Assembly (NCBI GenBank): GCA_046262355.1
Contig: JBHEMX010000075.1
Span: forward strand, 1 to 45,830
Length of the DNA stretch: 45,830 bases
Direction of reading: 5' to 3'
Source of the DNA: DATADD01 sp046262355
Lineage (GTDB): Bacteria > Actinomycetota > CADDZG01 > WHSQ01
A program made the translations under genes and the position numbers. Positions within the stretch are counted from its first letter, which is position 1. Each line of letters begins with the position of its first letter. This document shows positions 24,845 through 32,604 of the stretch, in pieces. The notes under the pieces were generated by a model, which was given only the letters and a program-made list of their open reading frames with translations, did not search any database and had not been told where the DNA came from.

Positions 24845-25294
24845 ATGGGATTCCGTGAGTTGCCGCACGCAGTAGGGCGGGGCTTGTTCGCCGGGGTTGT
24901 CGGGACCGCCGCGATCACCGCGTCGACGATGATCCAGATGAAAATCCGTGATCAGGGTCCAAGCTCCGCGCCCGCCGAGGCCACCGAAGAGTTGCTGAAC
25001 GTCCATCCCGACAGCGAAGAAGACAGGCAACGCTTGTCCAGCGTCGTGCACTGGGGGTACGGGACGATGTGGGGCGCAGCACGCGGTGTCATCGGGGCCT
25101 TCGGGGGCCGCGGGGCCACCGCGACGGCGCTGCACTTCGGGGCCGTGTGGGGTAACGCTCTGTGGATGCTTCCGACGTTGCGCGTGGCTGCTCCAGTGAC
25201 CGAATGGGGCGGCAAGGAGGTCGCGATCGACGGATTCAACCACCTCATCTACGCGCTTGCCACGAACCTCGCCTACGAGCGGATGAGCAGCTAG
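24845..25294 (+). CDS. Membrane protein of unknown function, possibly YagU/DUF1440-like
   Basis: A 149-residue protein starting at ATG 24845 after GATGGAGG. The N-terminal segment LFAGVVGTAAITASTMIQMKI is a glycine-rich helix, followed by a charged loop (PAEATEELLNVHPDSEED), a helix VHWGYGTMWGAARGVIGAF and a third ALHFGAVWGNALWMLPTL, ending in a helix with HLIYALATNLAYE. This distribution of HWGYG and GxxxG motifs resembles YagU/DUF1440 inner-membrane proteins. It ends two bases before the stop of the convergent glycosyltransferase. Confidence 0.6.
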   Translation: MGFRELPHAVGRGLFAGVVGTAAITASTMIQMKIRDQGPSSAPAEATEELLNVHPDSEEDRQRLSSVVHWGYGTMWGAARGVIGAFGGRGATATALHFGAVWGNALWMLPTLRVAAPVTEWGGKEVAIDGFNHLIYALATNLAYERMSS

Positions 25295-25296
25295 GT

Positions 25297-26175
25297 TCAG
25301 GCCTCGAGACGGGCGAGCGCAGCAGCCAGCTCGGGGTGGATCAGGCGTCGATCCTTGACCACCCAAGGCAGACCTCGGACCGCATCGATCAACGCACGGG
25401 CAGCCATCGGATCGCGCATCGCTCGCCGCAACACGAACCCGCTACGGGCCAAGGCCGAACGCGGAGGACGTCGCAACCACGCCGACCACAGCAGGTTGCG
25501 CATCTGGCGGCGACGACGCGATGAAGCATCTCTCATCGTCGACGGATGATGATGGGCTACGACGTCATCCGCGTAGTGCAGGCCCCAGCCCGCCGAGGCA
25601 AGGTCGAGCGCGAATAGCTCCTCCTCGCCTCCTATCTCGAAGCGGTGGTCGAAGCCGCCGAGGCCCAGGAAGGTCTCTCGGCGTACGACCGCGCCGCAGG
25701 CGAGGAAACCAAGGATCGCGGGGCTCGAGAGGTCGCCATTCTGCGGCAGGGGCGTCTCAGACATCGCGACGCAGGTCGGGTCGAGCCGCCGCTCGCTTCC
25801 CACGAGCACTCGACCGGCAACGAGTCCGAGCCTGGGATGGGCATCGAGGAGGTCGGCGGCTCTGGCAAGGGACCCCGGCCCCCACCACGAGTCGTCGTCG
25901 CTGAAGGCAACGTAAGGCGCGCCGGCCCTCGCTGCGCCGATCGAACGCGCGCCGCCCCAGCGGTTGTGCTCGAGGGCCACAACCTCGACGGTGGGATGGT
26001 TGCGACGAACCAGGGCAACCGTGGAGTCGGTTGAGGCGTTGTCCACGACAACGATGTGTGGGCGCTCGGGAAGAGACGTCAGGTGACGCAGCGCGACGTC
26101 GAGGTCACCCGCGCGGTCGCGGGTCGCGATGACGACCGCAACACGGTGGTCATGCGCTGCCGAGCTCCGGTCCAC
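25297..26175 (-). CDS. Family 2 glycosyltransferase
   Basis: GT-A fold transferase of 292 residues. N-terminal VAVVIATRDRAGDL is the nucleotide-binding strand, IVVVDNASTDST a second landmark, and YVAFSDDDSWW carries the metal-binding DxD. GGFDHRFEIGGEEELFALDL is the acceptor/catalytic segment typical of rhamnosyl- and galactofuranosyl-like GT2 enzymes. No membrane segment is seen. GTG 26175 lies inside the last 26 bases of the broken EAL gene, so the two were probably co-transcribed. Sugar donor and acceptor are unknown. Confidence 0.88.
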   Translation of the reverse strand: MDRSSAAHDHRVAVVIATRDRAGDLDVALRHLTSLPERPHIVVVDNASTDSTVALVRRNHPTVEVVALEHNRWGGARSIGAARAGAPYVAFSDDDSWWGPGSLARAADLLDAHPRLGLVAGRVLVGSERRLDPTCVAMSETPLPQNGDLSSPAILGFLACGAVVRRETFLGLGGFDHRFEIGGEEELFALDLASAGWGLHYADDVVAHHHPSTMRDASSRRRRQMRNLLWSAWLRRPPRSALARSGFVLRRAMRDPMAARALIDAVRGLPWVVKDRRLIHPELAAALARLEA

Positions 26176-28900
26176 TGCCTGCCATTACCCTCGGCGCGCC
26201 GGCGGAAAACGGGGGAGCCACGGACCAGCCACCGGATGCGGTCGTCCATCCACCGCCCGGATCCCGACCGAGGACGTCTGGGATGATCGAGGCCGGCATG
26301 GGCCGCGCGAGGTGGAAGCCCTGGCCCAAGGTGCAGCCGAAGCGCAGAAGCTGCTGGGCTTGGACGGCTTGCTCGACGCCTTCGGCGATGGTGTCGAGGT
26401 TCAACGACTCGCCGAGCTTGACGATCGCGTACGCGAGCGCGCTGTCTTCCGGATCGCTTCCGATGATGCTCACGAAGGAACGATCGATCTTCAGCATGTC
26501 GACGGGAAATCCCTGCAGCCGGCTCAGCGACGAGTAGCCGGTGCCGAAGTCGTCGATCGCCAGGCGCGCGCCGAGCTTGCGCAGCTTCTCCACTGCGGAT
26601 CGAGCCCGTTCCGGGTCCTGCATGAGCACGCTCTCGGTGATCTCTAGCGTCAGTGCGGCCGGATCCAGCCCCGACGTCCTGAGAGCAGCCTCGACCCGCT
26701 CTTCCAGCGCGGGGTCCTGAACCGATCGCCCCGAGAGATTCACACTCACCCGAAGGGCGGCCGCACCCTCGTGCTCGGTTCTCCACGCCGCCACCTGACG
26801 ACATGCCTCGTGAACGACCCACGCATCTATGGCGGCGATGAGGCCCGTCTCCTCGGCAAAGGGGATGAACTCCTCGGGTCGCATCAGACCGCGCTCCATG
26901 GTTCCAGCGCACGAGCGCCTCGACGGCGCGCACGGAGCCCTCGGAGAGCTCGACGATGGGCTGGTAGTGAAGGGTGAGCTGCTCTCGCTCGAGCGCCTGC
27001 TTGAGGGCGGCCGTCAGCTCCAGCCGCAGCAGCACGGCCGTATGCATCTCCGGCTCGAAGAGCTGATGGCAGTCCTTGCCGCGGTCCTTGGCGACATACA
27101 TGGCGGCGTCGGCGTTGCGCAGTAGCTCGTCGACGCCTTCAGAATCCGTTCTGCCAAGGACGATGCCGATGCTGGCGTGTATCGAGACATCCTTGCCCTC
27201 GAGCCGGAAAGGAGCCTTGAGCGCGTGGATGATGTTGTCGGCCACCCTTCCCGCCTCATCTCGCCCGCTGTCCTCGAGCAGGACGGCGAATTCGTCACCG
27301 CCCAGGCGTGCTGCAGTGTCGGCCGCGCGCAGACAGTCGCGCAGCCGTTGCGCAACCTGTCTGATGAGCTCGTCGCCCACCGGATGCCCGAGGCTGTCGT
27401 TGACCGTCTTGAAGTCGTCGAGGTCCATGAAGAGCACGGCGACGCGGTTGTGGTCGCGCCCTGAGCGCTGCAGAGCGTGCTGGACGCGGTCGGCGAACAA
27501 GGCCCTGTTGGCGAGATGCGTAAGGGGATCGTGGAACGCCTGATGCTCTAGCTGCTCCTCGAGCAGCTTCTGCTCCGTGATGTCGCTCATGACCCCTTGC
27601 AAGATGATCGGCCGCTTGGCGTCATCACGCACCAGCACCGCCTCATCGTGGACCCACACGACGCGTGAACAACGACCCCTGCTCGCGGCTCAACGCCTCC
27701 TCCGCGAGCACTCTCGCCCTATCCTCAGGATGCAGGCGAGGGCCCCACAGGCCTCGCTCGAGAACCTCGTCAGGAGTGATGCCGAGCAGCGACTCGATCT
27801 GCGGGCTCACGTAGAGCCAGTCGCCGTCTTCGGTGGGGACGCACGTATACACGATCGCAGGAAGGTGCTCCACGAGGCTGCGGTACTTCGCCTCCGCCTC
27901 CCTCAGGCGTCGATCCTGTTCCCCCAGGCGCTGAAGCTTGGATTCGTTGTCTCGCACGAGACCCGATAGGCGCACGAGCACGAGCATGAACAGCACGACG
28001 GAGCCGCCCACGATCAAGGGTGTATCGATCGTCTCTCGTCTCCACGCCTGCAGCACGAGCGCGGCCGGTCCGACGAGAGCGGCCGCCGCGAACCACACCA
28101 GCCGCCGGCCCGTGAGCCTCGTCTGACGCTCCGCTCCGCCGCTCGCGAGGGTTTGCATCGAGGGATGTAGGGCCGCAGCGCCGAACAGCAGGTAGGCGAG
28201 GAGCCATCCAAGATCGAGTGGACCCCCGAGCTGGTAGCCGTCGGCGACCGAGATGAGGTAGTACGCGGTGTCCGACGTGAGCAGCAGCATCAACGCGCCG
28301 ACGAAGAGACGGTACGACGTCGGCCGAGGCCCGGATGCGACCATGAGGCTCACGAGCACGGCCAACATGAAAACGTCACCGAGCGGATACGAGATCGTAA
28401 GGATGCGCTCGAGCACCTGTGCGCCGCCGACGTCGATGTACGGTTTCATGAGGAAGATCCAAGAAAGCGCCGCCGCGTTCGTGGCGATGATCGATGCGTC
28501 GAGCACGTTCGCCTTGAACGCGCTCTCGTCGCGGCTCTTGACCAGCAACAACAGTGCCGCCACGAAGACGATGTACGAGCTCGCGTAGAAGACGTTGGCC
28601 GCTACGACGATAGAAGGCCCGCCGGAGCGCAAGACGACGTTGATCAGGTACCACCCCCAAGTCGCCGATCGTCTTCAGGAGGAGGCCGGCGCCGAAGAGT
28701 CGCCAGAACCCCGTACACACCGGCGAGTTGAGGCGTGCTCCGATGAACATCGCGCCGGCGGCGCCGGCGCATGCCGCGCTGAAGAGAAGTCCGTGAACCG
28801 CAGCCGACGACACGAGGAGATACGCGCCCAGGCCGAGGGTCCCCACGGCTACGTAGGCCCAGAACGCCTTGGCGGCGTGGGCCGACGTGGATGCGGTCAT
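26150..28900 (-). pseudogene. Membrane-PAS-GGDEF-EAL protein broken by three lesions
   Basis: Cyclic-di-GMP turnover protein read in four consecutive frames. ATG 28900 (GGAGAGG upstream) starts a multi-TM MHYT/7TM-like N-terminus; an extra G in GGGGG near 28650 shifts the frame, since removing it gives GDLGWYLINVVLRSGG. The second frame holds more TM helices, a coiled coil and a PAS domain (SLVEHLPAIVYTCVP). Near 27655 the frame breaks again and about ten PAS residues appear deleted before VWVHDEAVLV. The third frame carries GGDEF (ARLGGDEFAVLLED) and EAL (VEALVRWNH). Near 26895 two bases (of a proline codon) are lost before ERGLMRPEEF; the fourth frame finishes EAL with EITESVLM, IDDFGTGYSSL and AEGVE. 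All catalytic motifs survive, so decay is recent or some breaks are assembly errors. Confidence 0.8.
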
Positions 28901-29346
28901 GCATCCTCTCCGGCAGGACTCGAGAGGCCCCACGGTGTACCGTGCATCTCCACTCCCGCGCGGGTCCGACTCCTGGCTTGCGCGCTCCTATCTATCGGCG
29001 TGCACGACGCGGACCTGATGTACCGGAATCACCCGGGTGGCCTCCTCTCGAGGGCCTGCCTCGGTGGTCGGCTCGCCGCGGTGAGCGGCGAGGCGTCAGT
29101 TCCCCGCCGCTGGGATAAGTAGCGGCGGATGTCGAGGCGCGGATCCTCCATCGGGGCGAAATAGCCGGTCCTGAAGGAACGTGAGCTCATAGGTCGACGC
29201 CGAAGCGTACGAACGAGACGATCCCATACGGATCCTGGGCTCCGAGCCGGCGATCGATTTCGCGCTTGATCGGCAGGTCGGTTGCGCGGCGGAAGCGGGG
29301 GTAGTAACTTGCTACTTGCAAGGTACTCGGGAGTGAGGAGGGTGAG
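28901..29346. other. Intergenic region upstream of the protease gene
   Basis: A 446-base region between the leftward broken GGDEF-EAL gene and the rightward protease. On the leftward strand, 29187-29330 reads VASYYPRFRRATDLPIKREI then DRRLGAQDPYGIVSFVRFG and stops, which looks like a protein C-terminus, but no start or preceding domain exists because the protease gene lies opposite. It may be a gene scrap. The rightward promoter end holds the dyad at 29303-29327. Nothing else is seen. Confidence 0.4.
29303..29327. promoter_or_regulatory. 25-bp dyad upstream of the protease gene, candidate operator
   Basis: AGTAACTTG, seven bases, CAAGGTACT: an inverted repeat with eight of nine pairs matching, ending 19 bases before the start codon and overlapping the expected promoter or ribosome-entry region. 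The half site also appears as a tandem ACTTGC at 29307 and 29314. Size and position fit a TetR- or MarR-type operator, but no such regulator is encoded next to it. Confidence 0.4.
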
Positions 29347-30249
29347 ATGTTCCTGGACGATGCACAGTCGGCCATCACTGCCGTGGCGGAGACCGCCGGG
29401 GCGTCGATCGTCGGGGTCGGCCACCGCTGGGCGGTTGGGTCCGGCGTCGTGATAGGCGACGGGAGGATCCTCACGAACGCCCACAACCTGCGCGGCGACG
29501 AGGTGCAGGTCGCGCTGCCGAGCGGCGAGACGGCGGTGGGCCGGCCGATCGGCGTCGACGTAGATGGAGATCTGGCAGTTGTGGAGACCGACACCGACGG
29601 GACGACCGCGATCGAGTGGCCCCGCAACGGGTCCGTGGCGATCGGGGCGCCCGTTTTCGCGCTCGCGAATCCGGGCGGGCGCGGACTGCGGGTGACGTTC
29701 GGATTCGTCAGCGGAACCGAACGCAGCTTCCGAGGCCCACGTGGACGCCGCATCACGGGGAGCATCGAGCACACCTCGCCGCTGCTCCCCGGGTCGTCCG
29801 GGGGCCCGATCGTCGACGGTTCAGGACGGCTGCTGGGTCTCAACACGAACCGCCTGGGCGAGGGTTTCTATCTTGCGATCCCCGCCGATGACGGCCTCAG
29901 GTCCCGCGCCGAAGCACTAGGCCGCGGAGACGCCCCAGGGCGACCCCGCCTCGGGATCGGCATCGCCTCGTCCGAGGTGGCTCGAGACCTGCGGCGCGCC
30001 GTCGGGCTGCCCGAGACCCAGGGGCTCCTCGTGCGCGTCGTCGACGGCGAGGGACCTGCGGCGGCGTCCGGTCTCGCCGAGGGCGATCTCATAGTGCGGG
30101 CCGACGGGCGTGCACTCGCCGACGCCGACGACCTGCACGAGGCGCTCGAGTCGGCAGGCGAGGCGGTCGAGCTCGAGGTGATCAGGGGCACCGAGCAGCG
30201 GACGGTGTCGGTGCCACTGGATCGAGGCGGAGCGAAGCCCGAGCGCTGA
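29347..30249 (+). CDS. HtrA-like trypsin/PDZ protease without a signal peptide
   Basis: S1C-type serine protease of 300 residues. The catalytic triad is readable: His46 in LTNAHNL, Asp75 in DVDGDLAVVE and Ser151 in PGSSGGP. A PDZ domain occupies about 195-290 (RPRLGIGIASSEVA, GLLVRVVDGEGPAAASGLAEGDLI, VRADGRALADADDLHEAL). Unlike DegP/HtrA it has no signal peptide and no TM anchor, so it would act in the cytoplasm unless exported by an unknown route. ATG 29347 has GAGGAGGG upstream. It converges with a stand-alone receiver gene. A candidate operator precedes it, suggesting induced expression. Confidence 0.85.
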   Translation: MFLDDAQSAITAVAETAGASIVGVGHRWAVGSGVVIGDGRILTNAHNLRGDEVQVALPSGETAVGRPIGVDVDGDLAVVETDTDGTTAIEWPRNGSVAIGAPVFALANPGGRGLRVTFGFVSGTERSFRGPRGRRITGSIEHTSPLLPGSSGGPIVDGSGRLLGLNTNRLGEGFYLAIPADDGLRSRAEALGRGDAPGRPRLGIGIASSEVARDLRRAVGLPETQGLLVRVVDGEGPAAASGLAEGDLIVRADGRALADADDLHEALESAGEAVELEVIRGTEQRTVSVPLDRGGAKPER

Positions 30250-30271
30250 GGTCGCCGCTCCTCGAGCGCCG

Positions 30272-30652
30272 CTAGACGGTCAGGCGCAGCGACTCGACCA
30301 TGCGCTCGAGCGGGTCGCCTTTGAGCAGGTACCCGCAGGCTCCGGCCTCCAGCATCGACGCGAGCGACGAGATGTCGCCCGAGGAGCTGAACGCAAGCAC
30401 TTTGACCTGCGGCCATAGTGCACGGATGCGACGCGTCGCTGCCGGTCCACCCATTACCGGCATCCTGACGTCCATCACGACGACGTCCGGACCCAGGGCG
30501 GCGACCGATCCGAGCGCTTCCTCGCCGTCGCTTGCTTCCCCCACAACGTGCCACTCCTCGACCAGCTCGAGGGCCTGGCGCAGGGCCTTCCGGAGGCCCG
30601 CATGGTCGTCGACCAGCAAGATCTTCGTCGAGCTTCCCTCGCGCGCCCCCAC
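30272..30652 (-). CDS. Stand-alone receiver-domain response regulator (NarL-type receiver)
   Basis: A 126-residue single-domain receiver: ILLVDDHAGLRKALRQAL, phospho-acceptor aspartate in VVVMDVRMPVMGG, Ser in LAFSSSGD, and Lys in GYLLKGDPLERMVESL. Sequence features are those of NarL/LuxR-family receivers (DDHAG.R, GYLLKG), but the helix-turn-helix output domain is missing: the frame stops right after the last receiver helix. It could be a signalling connector or a truncated regulator. GTG 30652 is the start. No kinase gene adjoins. Confidence 0.85.
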   Translation of the reverse strand: MGAREGSSTKILLVDDHAGLRKALRQALELVEEWHVVGEASDGEEALGSVAALGPDVVVMDVRMPVMGGPAATRRIRALWPQVKVLAFSSSGDISSLASMLEAGACGYLLKGDPLERMVESLRLTV

Positions 30653-30944
30653 GAGGGGAGTCTAGACCTTATTGGGTGGATTTTCCAGTCCCCGAGCTGT
30701 TTCCAGAGACTGCCTGCGGCGGTTAGAAAGGGGGTGCCCGGGCCTCGCCTCGGTGTTAAAAGGCAGCCTTGGGGAAGCAAGGACAGGGGCCCGGGCACCT
30801 CTTACTGAAGCACGCCGGGAGGCGCGCGGCATGGAACCTCCGACGTCGGCCCCGAAGCCCGTGGCGAATAGCGCCCGGAGGGGAGCGGTTGGAGCGCAGC
30901 GGCGCCTAGCCGAGGTCCGCAGGCTCAACCGAGCATCCGGGGAC
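30653..30944. other. Intergenic region with a long inverted repeat
   Basis: No gene is supported. The open frame 30672-31118 (+) has a biased arginine-rich composition and no family pattern. The region contains the inverted repeat at 30733-30799 and leads into the ABC-ATPase fragment. Confidence 0.5.
30733..30799. repeat. 12-bp perfect inverted repeat enclosing an inner hairpin
   Basis: GGTGCCCGGGCC at 30733-30744 pairs perfectly with GGCCCGGGCACC at 30788-30799. Inside the 43-base loop, CCTTG and CAAGG (about 30767-30782) form a second small stem around GGGAAG. The nested structure could be a bidirectional terminator, a structured RNA or a mobile-element end. No T-run follows directly. Confidence 0.5.
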
Positions 30945-31062
30945 CACGGTATTCCTCACCACCCAGTACATGGAGGAGGACGACCAGCTCGCCGGGCGGA
31001 TCGCGATCATCGACGACGGCCGCATCGTCGCCGAGGGCACGCCGGCCTCAAGGCCCAGATAA
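30945..31062 (+). pseudogene. ABC transporter ATPase C-terminal fragment (DrrA-like)
   Basis: The + strand reads TTVFLTTQYMEEDDQLAGR then IAIIDDGRIVAEGTPA and quickly terminates. This is the H-loop region and the D/R strand of drug-type ABC ATPases, where the usual wording is VFLTTQYMEEADQLADRIAVID and EGTP.ELK. A small deletion after GTPA shifts the frame away from LKAQI, which is visible one frame over. Walker A, signature and Walker B motifs are absent, so only the end of the gene remains. Confidence 0.65.
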
Positions 31063-31069
31063 CCCCAGA

Positions 31070-31501
31070 TCAAGTCTCCAACAGATCCTTGACGTTGCCC
31101 AGAGCCGTATCGAGTTGACGCTGGATCACGCGCGGAAGCACGGGCTCGGCAACCTTGAAGAAGCCGCCCGGAGAGCTTTCCATCACCATCGTCAAGCGCG
31201 TGCCTGCACCTTCGGGTCCCAGCCTCTGCGTCACCTCGATGGGGAAGGGGCCGGACGTGCTCTTGAAGGTGATGTTGCGCTCGGGCACAACCTCGGTTAC
31301 CTCGAAGTGCGTTTCGAACCGCCGCCCCAGGAACTGGATCACGTCCGTGAAGCGGGCGCCGGCCTCCAACGGCCCGTCTGTAGTCTGCTTGGCCTCGATG
31401 ACCTGTGGAACCCACATGGAAAGGTTCCTCACGTCGGCCGTGAAAGCGTAGACGTCGGTCGGTGGCCGATCTATGAGCGTGCTGCCTTCGACCCTAATCA
31501 T
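31070..31501 (-). CDS. SRPBCC (polyketide cyclase/START-like) protein
   Basis: Ligand-binding helix-grip fold of 143 residues. It begins IRVEGSTLIDRPPTDVYAFTADVRNLSMWVPQV-type sequence: the initial strand, the PP..VYAFTAD helix and the MW motif that starts the family. It follows with ARFTDVIQFLGRRFETHFEVTEV and ends in a long C-terminal helix (FKVAEPVLPRVIQRQLDTALGNVKDLLE). Such proteins bind lipids or aromatic metabolites; no catalytic residue is evident. ATG 31501 has AGGAGG five bases upstream, so the longer frame to 31549 is rejected. It is the last gene downstream of a thioredoxin-reductase-like gene. Confidence 0.8.
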   Translation of the reverse strand: MIRVEGSTLIDRPPTDVYAFTADVRNLSMWVPQVIEAKQTTDGPLEAGARFTDVIQFLGRRFETHFEVTEVVPERNITFKSTSGPFPIEVTQRLGPEGAGTRLTMVMESSPGGFFKVAEPVLPRVIQRQLDTALGNVKDLLET

Positions 31502-31559
31502 GTCTCCTCCTTGGTCGCCGCCGTTGCCACGAGCATCGCCGCCGTTCATCCTGGAATCG

Positions 31560-32561
31560 TTACGGCGCCGGCCTCCGGGCGGCAGAGGTCGCGCTGCCGA
31601 TAGGGGTTCGGTGCTCTGCGGCGTCGAGCTCCTTGCGGGGGTCGGGGCCCGGTTCCGGCGCTTCTGAGCGCGAGCCCGTGGCTCTCAGCGACATCGCACA
31701 TGCGATGCCTGCGATGGCTCCCTCGGCCGCCGCCGTTTGGATGAGCTGCTCGCCCGGGGTGACGTCGCCCGCTGCGTACACGCCCTGCACCGACGTGTCG
31801 CCGTGCGGGCCGACCACGACGTAGCCTCCGTCGTCGAGGGCACAGCCCAACATCTGCCCCAGGCCGCTGCGCGGCTCGTGCGCGATGGAGAAGAACGCCA
31901 TCGTCGCAGGAAGGATGCGGCCCGATCCAAGTCTCGCTCCGGTCATCGCGCCGCGCCGGCTCTGAAGCTCATGGACCTCCTCTTCGAGCAGCTCTATCCC
32001 CGTCCGGTGTAGTGCGGTGGAGCAGGCGCCGTCGCCCTCGAAGCTCCTGCCGTGCGTGACGAGCGTAACGGAGGCACCCCACTCGAGAAGATCTATCGCG
32101 AAGCCGGCAGCATGCTCGCCCCAACCGATCGCGATGACGTTCCGACCGCGCGCCTCGAAGCCGTCGCAGCAAGAGCAGTGAAAGATCGACCTCCCGTAGA
32201 GATCGCCGAAACCCGGGATGTCGGGCAGTGCGTCTTTCACGCCCGTGGCGAGTAGGACACGATGCCCAACATGATCCACGCCGGCGGCCGTGACCACGAA
32301 GTCTTCGGCTCGGCGCGCCGCCACCTCGGCGCGCGCGGGAACGATACGCACCGTGTCATAGGTCTCGAGCTCCCGGCGAGCGAGCTCCAGGAGCTCGTCC
32401 GGGTGGACGCCGTCGCGCGTGAGGTAGCCGTGGGACGAGTGCGCCGCAAGGTTGCGTTGCCGGCCGTCGTCGAGAACGACGGTCTTGCGTCGGTAGCGGC
32501 CGAGCCACAGAGCCGCGGCGAGCCCCGCGGGTCCTCCACCACACACGATCGCGTCTTCCAT
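31560..32561 (-). CDS. Thioredoxin reductase-like FAD/NAD(P) oxidoreductase
   Basis: Two-dinucleotide-binding-domain flavoprotein of 333 residues. FAD motif IVCGGGPAGLAAALWLGR at the N-terminus, a redox cysteine site in FHCSCCDGFEARGR (Cys129, Cys131, Cys132), NAD(P) motif around AIGWGEHAAGFAIDL, and the FAD closing motif GVYAAGDVTPGEQLIQTAAAEG. Thioredoxin reductases normally show CAxC; here the site is C-S-C-C, with an extra cysteine. The GW.EHAA in place of GGG.SA at the NAD(P) fold and the DGF motif after the cysteines fit a divergent branch (gliotoxin-reductase-like/low-molecular thiol type). The C-terminal 45 residues are extra and charged. The physiological partner is not known; no thioredoxin gene adjoins. 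Confidence 0.85.
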   Translation of the reverse strand: MEDAIVCGGGPAGLAAALWLGRYRRKTVVLDDGRQRNLAAHSSHGYLTRDGVHPDELLELARRELETYDTVRIVPARAEVAARRAEDFVVTAAGVDHVGHRVLLATGVKDALPDIPGFGDLYGRSIFHCSCCDGFEARGRNVIAIGWGEHAAGFAIDLLEWGASVTLVTHGRSFEGDGACSTALHRTGIELLEEEVHELQSRRGAMTGARLGSGRILPATMAFFSIAHEPRSGLGQMLGCALDDGGYVVVGPHGDTSVQGVYAAGDVTPGEQLIQTAAAEGAIAGIACAMSLRATGSRSEAPEPGPDPRKELDAAEHRTPIGSATSAARRPAP

Positions 32562-32604
32562 CCGCTAGCCTTACCCGCAGAGACGGACTTGTCACGCGGC
32601 TCGG

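Noticed and set aside
23441..25366. 641-codon leftward open frame
   Set aside because: It is antisense to the DHA2 exporter end, flavin reductase, MOSC and membrane protein genes, all of which have clear family patterns; no pattern is seen in the antisense product.
30672..31118. 148-codon rightward ORF
   Set aside because: Arg-rich, passes through an inverted repeat and reads the ABC fragment in the wrong frame.
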